Shown here: one piece after another, positions 16,844 through 25,780 of the stretch
How the letters are laid out: each line of letters opens with the position of its first letter
Numbering within the stretch: position 1 is the stretch's first letter
Assembly (NCBI GenBank): GCA_023953835.1
Contig: JAMLJB010000001.1
Span: 558,001-622,000, forward strand
DNA: 64,000 bases
From: Rhizobiaceae bacterium
GTDB taxonomy: Bacteria; Pseudomonadota; Alphaproteobacteria; Rhizobiales; Rhizobiaceae
Reading direction: 5' to 3'
Program-made: the position numbers and the translations under genes
The notes under the pieces: model-generated
The model's database searches: none
The model's input: only the letters and a program-made list of their open reading frames with translations
What the model was told of the DNA's origin: nothing

Positions 16844-18283
16844 TCAGCCCAGCCCGGCTTCCTTGAGCTGGCCGTTGATCGATTCGGCCAGCACGTCGAG
16901 CCCTTCGTCCACCGGCACCTCCTTCGCCACCATCTTCTGGAGCGTCGCCGCCCATTCGGTGGTGAGGTCGAAGAACAGTGGCTGCGGCGTGAACTTGATC
17001 GAAGCACCCGGAGCAGACGCCGTGAACATCTCGAAATAGCCCGGATATTTCTTCAGCTTCTCCACGAAGATCTCGTCCTTCCAGACCGCGTTGCGGACCG
17101 GGTTGACGAAGTCCATCTTGGTTGCGCCGAAAATGGCGTGCTCGACGCTTGACGCCCACTGGAGGAAGTACCAGGTCGCGTCCTTGTCCTTCGCGAAGCT
17201 CGACATGGCGAGCGACCAGATCCAGATGTTCGGCGTCGGCGCTGCGGCAGCCGGGTTGGCCTTGAAGCCATGGAAGGCGAGATTGCCCGCTTCCTTGGTT
17301 CCGCCGTTCTGGAAATAGCCGAGGATATCGGCGTCGAAGATCATCGCGGAAGCGCCCGCGCCAAGGTCGGTGCCGACCTGATACCAGGTATAGGTGGACC
17401 AGTCCTTCGGCCCGCTTTCCTGGATCATCTGCACCCACTTCTTGTGGAAGTCCTTCGACTCCGCCGTGTTCATGGCCGCCGACAGCTTGCCGTCCGCCGA
17501 AAGGTTCAGGTCCTTCTGGTCGAAATTGGCATAGGCGGACAGGAAGCCCGGATGGATCGTCGCCCACGACCGCGAGCCGCGAACGCCGACGCCATAGACA
17601 TTGTTGCCTACATCCTTCGTCAGCTTCGCCGCCGTGGCGAGCAGTTCGTCGAGATTCTGCGGAGCGGAAACGCCGACCTTGTCGAACATCACCTTGTTGT
17701 AGGTGATATTGTTCTGCTCGAAGCCCCACGGGATGCACCATTGCTTGGCATCGTCGGAGCCAAGCGGAGCGCCGGGCTGGCCGCTCCACGCGCAGGACTT
17801 GCGCACGCCTTCCAGAACGTCATCCCATGCATAGTTCGGGTTGGTCTTGGCGGGGTCCTTGATCCATTCGTTGAGGTCGGTGCACCAGCCTGCCGGACCA
17901 TAGGTCCATGTCATGTACGCGCCGGTCATGAACGCATCATATTCGGAAGAACCGGACGAAAGCGCTGCCGTCACCTTGTCGAAATAGACGTCCTCGGGGA
18001 ACACGTCATAGGTCACCTCGATGCCGGTCAAATCCTTGAACGCCTGAAGATTGGCGATCATGGCATCGGCATAGGGATGCTTGTTGAGCAAGAGCTTCAA
18101 CGATTTGCCCTTGTGGGCCTGCCAGTCGAAATCGGCGGCGAGCGCGCGGCTTTGCGTCATGCCGAGCAGCGTGCCGCCGAGGCCGGCTGCGACGCCCATC
18201 ATGCCGAGCTGTTTCAAAAGTTCGCGACGATCGAGTTGCCTGCGTACAAACGCATCAATCAGGTCTTTTTCTCTTTCATACAT
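16844..18283 (-). CDS. Periplasmic substrate-binding protein of the ery-linked ABC importer
   Basis: This 479-residue type I (MalE-like) solute-binding protein has a signal segment at about residues 15-50. A twin-arginine motif (DRRELLKQL) precedes the hydrophobic stretch and a cleavage region near RALAADF, so Tat export is possible. The mature part has many Trp and Tyr residues, as in sugar binders. A strong GGAGGAG ribosome site precedes the ATG. It lies 42 bp after eryD and before the permeases. Its ligand is inferred to be erythritol or a similar polyol. Confidence 0.9.
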   Translation of the reverse strand: MYEREKDLIDAFVRRQLDRRELLKQLGMMGVAAGLGGTLLGMTQSRALAADFDWQAHKGKSLKLLLNKHPYADAMIANLQAFKDLTGIEVTYDVFPEDVYFDKVTAALSSGSSEYDAFMTGAYMTWTYGPAGWCTDLNEWIKDPAKTNPNYAWDDVLEGVRKSCAWSGQPGAPLGSDDAKQWCIPWGFEQNNITYNKVMFDKVGVSAPQNLDELLATAAKLTKDVGNNVYGVGVRGSRSWATIHPGFLSAYANFDQKDLNLSADGKLSAAMNTAESKDFHKKWVQMIQESGPKDWSTYTWYQVGTDLGAGASAMIFDADILGYFQNGGTKEAGNLAFHGFKANPAAAAPTPNIWIWSLAMSSFAKDKDATWYFLQWASSVEHAIFGATKMDFVNPVRNAVWKDEIFVEKLKKYPGYFEMFTASAPGASIKFTPQPLFFDLTTEWAATLQKMVAKEVPVDEGLDVLAESINGQLKEAGLG

Positions 18284-18325
18284 ACCAAAGCTCCTCCCGG
18301 GTAGGTTCGAAAGACTTCGCGCCGG

Positions 18326-19294
18326 CTACCCGACCGGCATCTCCTCCACGAGCGATCTTGCCGTGCGCTCATCCGTGATGAGACCCGTCAAGCTTCCGCT
18401 TTTCAAAATGGAACGAATGGCGGAAACCTTGATCCGTCCGCCTGCCACCGCGACGATGCGGCGGCCCTGCAAATCCTGGCGATCAAGCGCCAAAATGCGG
18501 TTCGAAAGGCTCGTCTCGAACGGCTTCCCTTCCGCATCGAAGAAGTGGCCGAGCAATTCGCCGACGCCGCCGCCATTCTTCAATTCCTCCATCTCCGACC
18601 CGGAGATCATGCCGGTCGCGACCAGCGAGGCCTCGGGAAGTGCGGTGCCTATCCCCGCCAGCAGCAGGTCCGCCGACCGCGCAAGGCCCAGCACCTCGCC
18701 TATCCCGCGCTGGCCGAGCAGCACGTCCCGGTCGTCCGCATTGTTCGCGAACATGGGCACCGGCATGACGAAGGCTTCCGCCGAAGTCCGCTCGGCGAGC
18801 CGGTGGATCACGTCATGCGGATTGGCCGAGAATTTGCGCGTGAGGCCGCCCAGCAGCGAGACAAACCGCACGCCGGTGACCGCCGCGCGCGGCAGGTACT
18901 GCACGCACGCCGCAAGCGTGCGACCGTGTCCGACGCCAATCAGTTCGACATTGTCGGCAAGCATTTCACGCATGAGGAAGCGCGCGCCGGCAATGCCCAG
19001 CGCCTTCAGCGGCAATTCGTCGGAATCGAAATCAGGGACCACCTCGCAATATTTGAGGCCGTAGCTTTCGCTGACGCGGTTTTCCAGCTCGACGCATTCG
19101 GCGACATCGCCATCGACAAATACCTTCACCAACCCTTCCTGGTTGGCGCGGGTGATAAGCCGATGGGCCTTGAGCCCCGTAAGGCCAAGCCGTTTCGCCA
19201 CCTCGGATTGAGTCATGCCGCCCGCGTAGTGCATCCACGCGGCTCTTGCGGCCATGCTCGCGTCCTCATCGCGCAGCGCGCCGTTGACGATCAC
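18326..19294 (-). CDS. eryD: SorC/DeoR-type sugar-binding transcriptional regulator EryD
   Basis: This regulator of about 322 residues has an N-terminal helix-turn-helix (MTQSEVAKRLGLTGLKAHRLITRA) and a C-terminal SorC-type effector domain with GVGHGRTLAACV and GLITDE. EryD represses ery genes in Brucella and responds to erythritol or an intermediate. GTG at 19294 is preferred as start because AAGGGAGGA lies just upstream. An ATG at 19324 has no ribosome site and would place coding sequence inside a palindromic operator candidate. Here eryD is first in the transcript, unlike Brucella where it follows eryC, so it probably controls its own operon. Confidence 0.88.
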   Translation of the reverse strand: MIVNGALRDEDASMAARAAWMHYAGGMTQSEVAKRLGLTGLKAHRLITRANQEGLVKVFVDGDVAECVELENRVSESYGLKYCEVVPDFDSDELPLKALGIAGARFLMREMLADNVELIGVGHGRTLAACVQYLPRAAVTGVRFVSLLGGLTRKFSANPHDVIHRLAERTSAEAFVMPVPMFANNADDRDVLLGQRGIGEVLGLARSADLLLAGIGTALPEASLVATGMISGSEMEELKNGGGVGELLGHFFDAEGKPFETSLSNRILALDRQDLQGRRIVAVAGGRIKVSAIRSILKSGSLTGLITDERTARSLVEEMPVG

Positions 19295-19307
19295 GTGTCC
19301 TCCCTTG

Positions 19308-19325
19308 GATGATATTTTTATCATC
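19308..19325. promoter_or_regulatory. Perfect 7-4-7 inverted repeat, candidate EryD operator
   Basis: GATGATA-TTTT-TATCATC lies 13 bases upstream of the proposed eryD GTG start. Perfect symmetry, AT-richness and position between promoter and first gene suggest a repressor site for the whole ery operon. No other copy was noticed in the window. Confidence 0.55.
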
Positions 19326-19467
19326 GTGTGCAAAATTCTTCATAGACCGGCGCAGGAGTCAAGACACAGTTTCGTTTTGCGGGGAAATTTCGATGCATCG
19401 CAGTTGATCTCCGACATGAACGCCCCGTTAACTCCGGCAGCGCACACTCCCGGCAGCAACTGTCCAG

Positions 19468-19812
19468 ATGGTGGTCCGGATGCGCTCGCTTCACATTCTG
19501 CTTGTCTGCCTTTCCGCCGCGGGTGCCTGCCTGCCGACGATCTCACGCGCGGACACGCAGACCGTGGCGCCGGTCTATGTGAACCCCGACCGGGAATGCA
19601 CGGGTGACGACTGCGCGACGCTGGAGCGCCCGCCTGTCCATTGCCAGGGATTCGATTGCCTGCCTCCTGAGCAAAATCCGGTCGTGGAGTGCCAGGGGCG
19701 CGATTGCCTGCCGCGCGAGCAAAACCCGGTCATCGAATGCCAGGGACAGGATTGCCTTCCATCCGCGAAAATCTGCGAAGGTGATGATTGCGCGCCGTCA
19801 GAAGGCGAGTAA
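19468..19812 (+). CDS. Small exported cysteine-repeat protein, unknown function
   Basis: This 114-residue protein (102 or so if the ATG at 19480 is used) starts with a signal sequence (SLHILLVCLSAAGAC). That could be a Sec signal or a weak lipobox, since Cys follows AGA. The mature part is five tandem units with a C-x-G-x-D-C core: CTGDDC, CQGFDC, CQGRDC, CQGQDC, CEGDDC. The middle three are spaced 16 residues apart with DCLP and (E/S)QNPV-like linkers. I do not recognise a domain. The paired Cys suggest disulfides or metal binding in the periplasm. It lies between the divergent eryD and the convergent GMC gene. Confidence 0.7.
   Translation: MVVRMRSLHILLVCLSAAGACLPTISRADTQTVAPVYVNPDRECTGDDCATLERPPVHCQGFDCLPPEQNPVVECQGRDCLPREQNPVIECQGQDCLPSAKICEGDDCAPSEGE
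19642..19776 (+). repeat. 48-bp tandem coding repeat (CQGxDCLP units)
   Basis: Cys codons that open the units fall at 19642, 19690 and 19738, exactly 48 bp apart, with a shorter final unit at 19774. The units share TGCCAGGG, GATTGCCTGCC and GAGCAAAA(T/C)CCGGT segments, so the repeat is visible at DNA level and probably arose by recent duplication. Confidence 0.75.
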
Positions 19813-19821
19813 CCTTCCGGT

Positions 19822-21432
19822 CTATTCCTTCCCGGCGATCATCATGGCGGCTTTTTCCGCGATCATTACAACCGGCGCGTGGGTGTTGCCCGATACGATC
19901 GTAGGCATGATCGACGCGTCCGCAACGCGCAGCCGACCGACACCATGCACGCGCAATTTGTCGTCGACCACTGCCATCTTGTCCGCGCCCATGCGGGCCG
20001 TGCCGACCGGATGGAAAATGGTGGTGGCGATATCGCCCGCCGCGCGAGCCAGATCCTCCGCGCTTTCCACGTCGCTGCCCGGTTTCAGTTCGCGTGGGGA
20101 AAACGCCGCCATGCGCCGCGTTCCCATCAACCGCCGTGCGGCGAGGATCGAATCCGCCGCGACCTGCCTGTCGGCGGGCGTCGAAAGATAGTTCGGCGCG
20201 ATGCGCGGATGGATGCCCGGATCGGGTGACACGATCCGCACCGATCCGCGCGATTCCGGGCGCAGGTTGCAGACGGACACGGTGATCGCCGGGAAACTGT
20301 GCAGCGGTTCGCCGAAGCGGTCCAGCGACAGCGGCTGGACGTGGAACTCGATATTGGGGGTCTCGTAGCGCGCCGCCGATTTCATGAAAATGCCAAGCTG
20401 GCTCGGCGCCATCGACATGGGCCCGCTGCGCTTCAACAGATATTCCAGCGCGATGCCCATCTTGCCCGAGAGGCTGGCCTGCCGCTCGTTCAGGGTGTCC
20501 GCGCCCGTGATGCCGAACAGCGTGCGGATTTGCAGATGGTCCTGAAGGTTCTCACCGACGCCCGGCAGGTCGCGGCGCACCTCGATTCCCTGCGAGGAAA
20601 GGAGGGCGCCCGGCCCAATGCCGGAAAGCTGGAGGATTTGCGGCGTGCCGATCGCCCCCGCGCTCAGCACAAGCTCGCCGTCCACATGCGCGATCGACGG
20701 CTGGCCGTTGACCGTGAATTCGACCGCCGTGACCGCGCCGCCCTCCAGCCGCAGCCGCTCGACCATGGCATGCGTGACGACGCGAAGGTTTGGCCGCTTC
20801 ATGGCCGAGCGAAGAAAGGCGCGCACCGCGTTGAAGCGGATGCCGCTTTTCTGGTTCACCTCGAAATAACCCGAGCCCAGATTGTCGCCGGTATTGAAAT
20901 CGTCTGTTTTCGGAACACCTATTTCTTCAGCCGCCTCGCGCACCGCGTCGAGAATCGGCCATGACAGGCGCTGTTTCTCGACGCGCAGTTCGCCGCCCTG
21001 CCCGTGCCACGGGCCGTTGCGCGACTGGTGGTCTTCCGATTTGAGGAAGAGCGGCAGAACGTCGTCCCATCCCCAGCCGACATTGCCGAGCTGGCGCCAG
21101 TGGTCGTAGTCGCCGGCCTGCCCGCGCATGTAGATCATGCCGTTGATGGACGAGCAGCCGCCCAGCACCCTGCCGCGCGGATAAGCCAGCGAACGACCGT
21201 TCAGCCCGTTCTCCTCGGCGGTGGAATAACCCCAGTCCGTGCGCGGATTGCCCATGCAATAGAGATAGCCGACCGGAATATAGATCCAGTGGTAGCGGTC
21301 GGAGCCGCCGGCTTCCAGAAGCAGCACCCGGTTGCGGCCATCGGCGGAAAGGCGGTTGGCAAGGACGCATCCGGCGGAACCCGCTCCGACGACAATGAAG
21401 TCGAAACGGCCAAGGTCATGCCTGCCGGACAC
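19822..21432 (-). CDS. GMC-family FAD-dependent oxidoreductase (choline/alcohol dehydrogenase-like)
   Basis: This flavoprotein of about 536 residues has FDFIVVGAGSAGCVLANRL at the N-terminus, the GMC signature GGCSSINGMIYMRG, a second signature GAIGTPQILQLSGIGP, and the C-terminal HPVGTARMG and SGNTHAPVVMIAEKAA with the active-site His. The substrate is an alcohol of unknown identity. A longer in-frame extension to 21663 has no family support. GTG at 21432 places the FAD motif near residue 10, as usual, and overlaps the stop of a short upstream ORF (TAGTG), which suggests coupled translation. Confidence 0.88.
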   Translation of the reverse strand: MSGRHDLGRFDFIVVGAGSAGCVLANRLSADGRNRVLLLEAGGSDRYHWIYIPVGYLYCMGNPRTDWGYSTAEENGLNGRSLAYPRGRVLGGCSSINGMIYMRGQAGDYDHWRQLGNVGWGWDDVLPLFLKSEDHQSRNGPWHGQGGELRVEKQRLSWPILDAVREAAEEIGVPKTDDFNTGDNLGSGYFEVNQKSGIRFNAVRAFLRSAMKRPNLRVVTHAMVERLRLEGGAVTAVEFTVNGQPSIAHVDGELVLSAGAIGTPQILQLSGIGPGALLSSQGIEVRRDLPGVGENLQDHLQIRTLFGITGADTLNERQASLSGKMGIALEYLLKRSGPMSMAPSQLGIFMKSAARYETPNIEFHVQPLSLDRFGEPLHSFPAITVSVCNLRPESRGSVRIVSPDPGIHPRIAPNYLSTPADRQVAADSILAARRLMGTRRMAAFSPRELKPGSDVESAEDLARAAGDIATTIFHPVGTARMGADKMAVVDDKLRVHGVGRLRVADASIMPTIVSGNTHAPVVMIAEKAAMMIAGKE

Positions 21433-21491
21433 TATTCCACTGACCCCCGCGCCACGCGAAGCGACACTCCGGCATTCGATGAAGTCGTCAT
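21432..21491 (-). CDS. Short leader ORF translationally coupled to the GMC gene
   Basis: A 19-codon ORF (MTTSSNAGVSLRVARGSVE) starts with ATG five bases after a strong GGGAGGAG ribosome site. It stops with TAG sharing its G with the GTG start of the GMC gene. The GMC gene lacks its own good ribosome site, so re-initiation from this leader is likely. An alternative is a frameshift that split the true N-terminus. Confidence 0.45.
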   Translation of the reverse strand: MTTSSNAGVSLRVARGSVE

Positions 21492-21654
21492 CAATTCTCC
21501 TCCCAGGACAGGGACCGGCCTGCAATCCCTTGATACTGATCTGGCTGCATCCGTCAAAAAATGAAAGCACCAATGCGCCGCAAAGCGCAAAAACATCGAT
21601 TTCGGCGCAGGTCAGGAACGCGATGGCGCGTGCGCCGCAACTTTGTCCTTCGCA

Positions 21655-21674
21655 TTCGCACAATTGTGTGCGAA
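21655..21674. promoter_or_regulatory. Inverted repeat between divergent GMC and panB genes
   Basis: TTCGCAC-AATTGT-GTGCGAA has 7-base arms and a 6-base spacer, 43 bp upstream of panB in the 225-bp stretch between panB and the GMC leader ORF. It could be an operator for either gene. Nothing else distinctive was seen in this intergenic stretch. Confidence 0.35.
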
Positions 21675-21716
21675 ACGCCGTGCCGGGAAGTTGACGCGGG
21701 GGAAGGGAGGTGCGTC

Positions 21717-22562
21717 ATGAGCGTTTCCATACACAAAAATTCGCTGACGCCGCCTGACATAAGGGCGCGCAAGGGAGGCACGCCGCTCGTGTGCCTGACC
21801 GCCTACACGACGCCGGTTGCAAGGCTGCTCGACCCGCATTGCGACGTGGTCCTCGTCGGCGACAGCGTCGGCATGGTCCTGCACGGGCTTGCATCGACAC
21901 TCGACGTTTCGCTCGACATGATGGTGATGCACGGCAAGGCGGTCCGGCGCGGGCTGGAAAATGCGCTGATGGTGGTCGACATGCCGTTTGGCTCCTATGA
22001 GGAAAGCGAGGCGCAGGCTTTCCGCAGCGCTGCGCGCGTGATGGCCGAGACAGGCTGCGCCGCGGTCAAGCTCGAAGGGGGCGCGAGCATGGCTCCGACG
22101 ATCCGCTTCCTGACCGCTCGCGGCATTCCGGTCATGGCGCATATCGGCCTGACGCCACAGGCGGTGAATGCGTTCGGCGGCTACAGGGTGCAGGGCCGCG
22201 CCGCAGACGCCGACAGAATACGGAACGACGCCACGGCCGTCGCGGACGCAGGCGCGTTCGCCGTGGTGTTGGAGAAGATAACCGAGCCCCTTGCCCGCGA
22301 CATCACAAGGCAGATCGCGATTCCGACGATCGGCATCGGGGCCTCGCCCGGCTGCGATGGCCAGATCCTCGTGGTTGACGACATGCTCGGTTTTTTCACC
22401 GACTTCCGCCCCAAATTCGTCCGCCGCTATGCCGAATTGGGGCAGACCGCCGCAGAGGCCGTCGCGAACTATGCCGCCGATGTGCGTGATAGGCGCTTTC
22501 CGGCGAGCGAGCACACCTATTCCGACGCAACCGGCGGCAGCGCCACGAGCGAGAACCCGTGA
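21717..22562 (+). CDS. panB: 3-methyl-2-oxobutanoate hydroxymethyltransferase PanB
   Basis: This 281-residue TIM-barrel enzyme adds a hydroxymethyl group from methylene-THF to 2-oxoisovalerate, the first committed step of pantothenate synthesis. Visible family segments are [52 protein letters not shown] and the Mg/substrate region [14 protein letters not shown]. The ATG at 21717 follows GGAAGGGAGG. The gene overlaps panC by 4 bp. Confidence 0.96.
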   Translation: MSVSIHKNSLTPPDIRARKGGTPLVCLTAYTTPVARLLDPHCDVVLVGDSVGMVLHGLASTLDVSLDMMVMHGKAVRRGLENALMVVDMPFGSYEESEAQAFRSAARVMAETGCAAVKLEGGASMAPTIRFLTARGIPVMAHIGLTPQAVNAFGGYRVQGRAADADRIRNDATAVADAGAFAVVLEKITEPLARDITRQIAIPTIGIGASPGCDGQILVVDDMLGFFTDFRPKFVRRYAELGQTAAEAVANYAADVRDRRFPASEHTYSDATGGSATSENP

Positions 22563-23419
22563 GCCTTCCAATCGTCCGAACCGTGGCGCATCTGCGCCAA
22601 TGCGTCGCCGACTGGCGTCGAGAGCGCGCGCGGGTGGCGGTCGTGCCGACGATGGGCGCGCTTCACGAAGGCCATCTGAGCCTCGTGCGCGCCGCGCTCG
22701 ACCGGGCGGAGCGGGTTATCGTGACCCTGTTCGTCAATCCGAGACAGTTCAACAGTCCTGCCGACCTCGCAGCCTACCCCCGTACGGAAGAGCAGGATGC
22801 CGAAAAGCTCCGGCCGCTTGGCGCGCACATGCTCTATGCGCCCGATGCTTCCGAAATCTACCCGGATGGCTTCGCCACCACCGTCTCGGTCAGCGGCGTG
22901 AGCGAGGGCCTGTGCGGCGCGGGTCGTCCGGGCCATTTCGACGGCGTGGCGACGGTCGTCGCCAAGCTGTTCCTGCAAACAGGAGCAGATATCGCGTTGT
23001 TCGGCGAAAAGGACTTCCAGCAACTGCATGTCGTGAAGCGCATGGCGCGCGACCTCGACATTCCGATCGAGGTCGTCGCATGTCCGACGGTGCGCGAACC
23101 CGACGGGCTGGCGCTATCGTCGAGAAATGCGAGGCTGTCGCCTGCAGAGCGCCTTGTTGCGCCGCGGCTTGCGGAAATCCTGTTTGAATCGGCGCTTGCA
23201 CTTCAGGCGGGCGCTGCGGCTGGAGAGACGCTCAAGCTCGCGAAAAGCCGAATCGCTGCTGCCGGTTTCGACCGCGTCGAATATCTCGAACTGCGCTCGG
23301 CGGAGGACCTGTCGCCGCTTGCGGCTGCTGCCCGCCCTGCCCGGCTTCTGGCTGCGGCATGGCTTGGCCAAACGCGGCTGATCGACAATGTCGAAGTGCG
23401 CCCGATGGCCGGCGGCTGA
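22559..23419 (+). CDS. panC: Pantothenate synthetase PanC
   Basis: This 286-residue ATP-dependent ligase joins pantoate and beta-alanine. It has the nucleotide-binding [11 protein letters not shown] (HxGH), [29 protein letters not shown] and LALSSRNA motifs of the family. It starts with GTG overlapping the panB stop (GTGA), so the two are a coupled panBC operon. It converges on guaA with a 43-bp gap. Confidence 0.96.
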   Translation: MSLPIVRTVAHLRQCVADWRRERARVAVVPTMGALHEGHLSLVRAALDRAERVIVTLFVNPRQFNSPADLAAYPRTEEQDAEKLRPLGAHMLYAPDASEIYPDGFATTVSVSGVSEGLCGAGRPGHFDGVATVVAKLFLQTGADIALFGEKDFQQLHVVKRMARDLDIPIEVVACPTVREPDGLALSSRNARLSPAERLVAPRLAEILFESALALQAGAAAGETLKLAKSRIAAAGFDRVEYLELRSAEDLSPLAAAARPARLLAAAWLGQTRLIDNVEVRPMAGG

Positions 23420-23462
23420 TGCGCCGTTACCGCAGCTTCGCGCCGATCCATTCAGGCCAAAA

Positions 23463-25025
23463 TCATTCCCACTCGATGGTGCCGGGCGGTTTGCTGGTCA
23501 CGTCATAGACGACGCGGTTGATGCCGCGAACCTCGTTGATGATGCGCGTCGCGGCGTTGCCGAGGAAATTCATGTCGTAGTGGAAGAAATCTGCCGTCAT
23601 GCCGTCCACCGAGGTGACCGCGCGTAGCGCGCAGACATATTCATATGTCCGCCCGTCGCCCATGACGCCCACGGTCTGGACAGGCAGGAGCACCGCGAAA
23701 GCCTGCCAGATGGCGTCGTAAAGGCCCGCCTTTCGGATTTCGTCCAGATAGATCGCATCGGCTTCCCGCAGGATTTCGAGCTTTTCGCGCGTCACGCCGC
23801 CGGGGCAGCGTATCGCAAGCCCCGGACCGGGGAACGGATGCCGCCCGATGAACGAGTCCGGCAGTCCAAGTTCCTTGCCCAGCTCGCGCACCTCGTCCTT
23901 GAACAATTCGCGCAGCGGCTCCACCAGCTTCATGTTCATGCGATCCGGCAGGCCGCCGACATTGTGGTGCGACTTGATCGTTACCGAAGGCCCGCCCGTA
24001 AACGAGACGCTTTCGATGACATCGGGATAGAGCGTTCCCTGCGCAAGAAAATCCGCGCCGCCCAGCTTCCGCGCCTCCTCCTCGAACACGTCGATGAACA
24101 GCCGCCCGATGGTCTTGCGCTTCTTTTCGGGATCGCTCTCGCCTTCAAGCGCGCCGATGAAACGGTCCGATGCATCCACCAGGATCAATGGCAGGTTGTA
24201 ATGCTCACGGAACATGGCGACCACTTCAGCCGCCTCGTTCTTGCGCATCAGCCCGTGGTCCACGAGGATGCAGGTCAGTTGTTCGCCCACCGCTTCATGG
24301 ATGAGCAGCGCCGCGACGGAGGAATCCACCCCGCCCGAAAGCGCGCAGATCACCTTGCCCTTGCCGACCTGCCTGCGGATCGTTTCGACCGCCTGCTCGC
24401 GATAGGCGGCCATCGTCCAGTCGCCTTCCAGCCCGACCACCTTGCGCACGAAATTGCGCAAAAGCTTGGCGCCGTCGGGCGTGTGCACCACCTCGGGATG
24501 GAACATCACGCCATACATCCTGCGCTCGACATTGCCGAAGATGGCGAATGGCGCGCCTTCGGAGCGACCAAATATCTCGAACCCTTCCGGGAGCGAAATC
24601 ACGCGGTCTCCATGGCTCATCCACACCTGATGGCGCTGGCCAGCCGTCCATATGCCGTCGAACAGCGGGCAATCCTGCTGGATTTCCACGAAAGCGCGCC
24701 CGAACTCGCGATGGTCCGAACCTTCCGCGACCCCGCCCATCTGGACGCACATCGCCATCTGCCCGTAGCAGATGCCCAGTATCGGCACGCCTGCCTCGAA
24801 GATTTCCTGCGGCGCGCGCGGGCTGCCGGCTTCGTGCGTCGAGGCCGGGCCGCCCGAAAGGATCACGCCCTTCGGCTGCAACCGCGCGAAGGCTTCCGCC
24901 GCCGACTGGAACGGCACGATTTCAGAATAGACCCCCGCTTCCCGGACCCGTCGCGCAATGAGCTGGGTGACTTGGCTGCCGAAATCGATGATGAGGATAG
25001 CGTCTGGGTGAGCTGTGTTCGTCAT
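23463..25025 (-). CDS. guaA: GMP synthase (glutamine-hydrolysing) GuaA
   Basis: This 520-residue enzyme has an N-terminal class I glutamine amidotransferase domain (nucleophile in GICYGQM). An ATP pyrophosphatase domain with the PP-loop [11 protein letters not shown] follows, then the C-terminal dimerisation domain ending KPPGTIEWE. It converts XMP to GMP in the cytoplasm. Length is standard. Two spaced TTGATTCAA boxes lie about 80-110 bp upstream of its start. Confidence 0.98.
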   Translation of the reverse strand: MTNTAHPDAILIIDFGSQVTQLIARRVREAGVYSEIVPFQSAAEAFARLQPKGVILSGGPASTHEAGSPRAPQEIFEAGVPILGICYGQMAMCVQMGGVAEGSDHREFGRAFVEIQQDCPLFDGIWTAGQRHQVWMSHGDRVISLPEGFEIFGRSEGAPFAIFGNVERRMYGVMFHPEVVHTPDGAKLLRNFVRKVVGLEGDWTMAAYREQAVETIRRQVGKGKVICALSGGVDSSVAALLIHEAVGEQLTCILVDHGLMRKNEAAEVVAMFREHYNLPLILVDASDRFIGALEGESDPEKKRKTIGRLFIDVFEEEARKLGGADFLAQGTLYPDVIESVSFTGGPSVTIKSHHNVGGLPDRMNMKLVEPLRELFKDEVRELGKELGLPDSFIGRHPFPGPGLAIRCPGGVTREKLEILREADAIYLDEIRKAGLYDAIWQAFAVLLPVQTVGVMGDGRTYEYVCALRAVTSVDGMTADFFHYDMNFLGNAATRIINEVRGINRVVYDVTSKPPGTIEWE

Positions 25026-25105
25026 GACGGGCGTCTAAAGAAAGAAATGAGTCGGCGCAATGGGTTGGCGGCGTTTGTGCGGATTGTGAGTCCGCAAGCT
25101 CACAA

Positions 25106-25136
25106 GTTGATTCAATTTCCTGATGCGTTGATTCAA
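25106..25136. promoter_or_regulatory. Two GTTGATTCAA boxes 21 bp apart upstream of guaA
   Basis: Identical 10-mers at 25106-25115 and 25127-25136 each contain the palindrome TTGA-T-TCAA. Their 21-bp spacing equals two helical turns, which suits cooperative binding of a dimeric regulator. The second copy overlaps the mtnN stop codon. Either guaA control or an mtnN 3' feature is possible. Confidence 0.4.
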
Positions 25137-25780
25137 CCGCCGCGTGCAAGTGCCAGTTTGCCGGAAGCCAGCGCCTTTTCAAGGTCGCCCACGGCGGCGG
25201 CGAGCTTTTCGTCGATCACATGCAGATATTCCGTCCAGTTGTCGACATGCCGCAGTTCCTCCACCCCGTCGGAAATGCCGCGCAGCGCGATCAACGGCAG
25301 ATCGAAGCGCTGGCAGGCCCGCAGCACGGCAAAGGTTTCCATATCGACCATGTCGGCGAGTATGGCGTCATAGGCCAATCCCGAAACGATGTTGGCGCCG
25401 GTCGACAGCGAGGCGCATTTGATGCCCGGAACGCGCAGCGGCAGGTCCACTATTTCCGGCAGGTCGAGGAACGGCGTCTTGCCCTTCGGAAAGCCGAGCG
25501 CGGAGGCGTCCATATCGCGATAGGACACCGACACGGCCTGGTAGATTTCGGTCTGCTCCAGCGACCGGCTTCCAGCCGACCCCAGCGACACCACAAGGTC
25601 GGGAAGCCCCTTGCCGGCCTCAAGCCTCGCCAGCGCCGCGCCCGCGACGACGCCCGCCTCAACCGGGCCGACGCCGGTCATCAGCGGTTCGAACAGGCTG
25701 CGCAGGTGCGGACCATATTCCGGCTCGGCGGCCATGACGAACAGGACGCGTCGCCCGCCGATCTGGACCGGCGCGCTCAC
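25133..25780 (-). CDS. mtnN: MTA/SAH nucleosidase family protein
   Basis: This 215-residue purine/uridine phosphorylase-fold protein has SLGSAGS, then DMETFAVLRACQRFDLPLIALRGISDG. That segment contains the substrate-binding Met-Glu and the catalytic Asp of 5'-methylthioadenosine/S-adenosylhomocysteine nucleosidases. These hydrolyse MTA and SAH to adenine plus the thio-sugar. It starts with GTG overlapping the stop of the preceding thioesterase gene (GTGA), so the pair is coupled. Substrate preference within the family is uncertain. Confidence 0.88.
   Translation of the reverse strand: MSAPVQIGGRRVLFVMAAEPEYGPHLRSLFEPLMTGVGPVEAGVVAGAALARLEAGKGLPDLVVSLGSAGSRSLEQTEIYQAVSVSYRDMDASALGFPKGKTPFLDLPEIVDLPLRVPGIKCASLSTGANIVSGLAYDAILADMVDMETFAVLRACQRFDLPLIALRGISDGVEELRHVDNWTEYLHVIDEKLAAAVGDLEKALASGKLALARGG

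Noticed and set aside
19295..19333. Longer EryD start (ATG 19324 or TTG 19333)
   Set aside because: No ribosome site before either, and the sequence is occupied by the operator-like dyad; the GTG at 19294 has AAGGGAGGA.
21433..21663. N-terminal extension of the GMC oxidoreductase to 21663
   Set aside because: The FAD motif of the family lies near the N-terminus; the extension has no similarity and crosses the leader ORF and the intergenic dyad.
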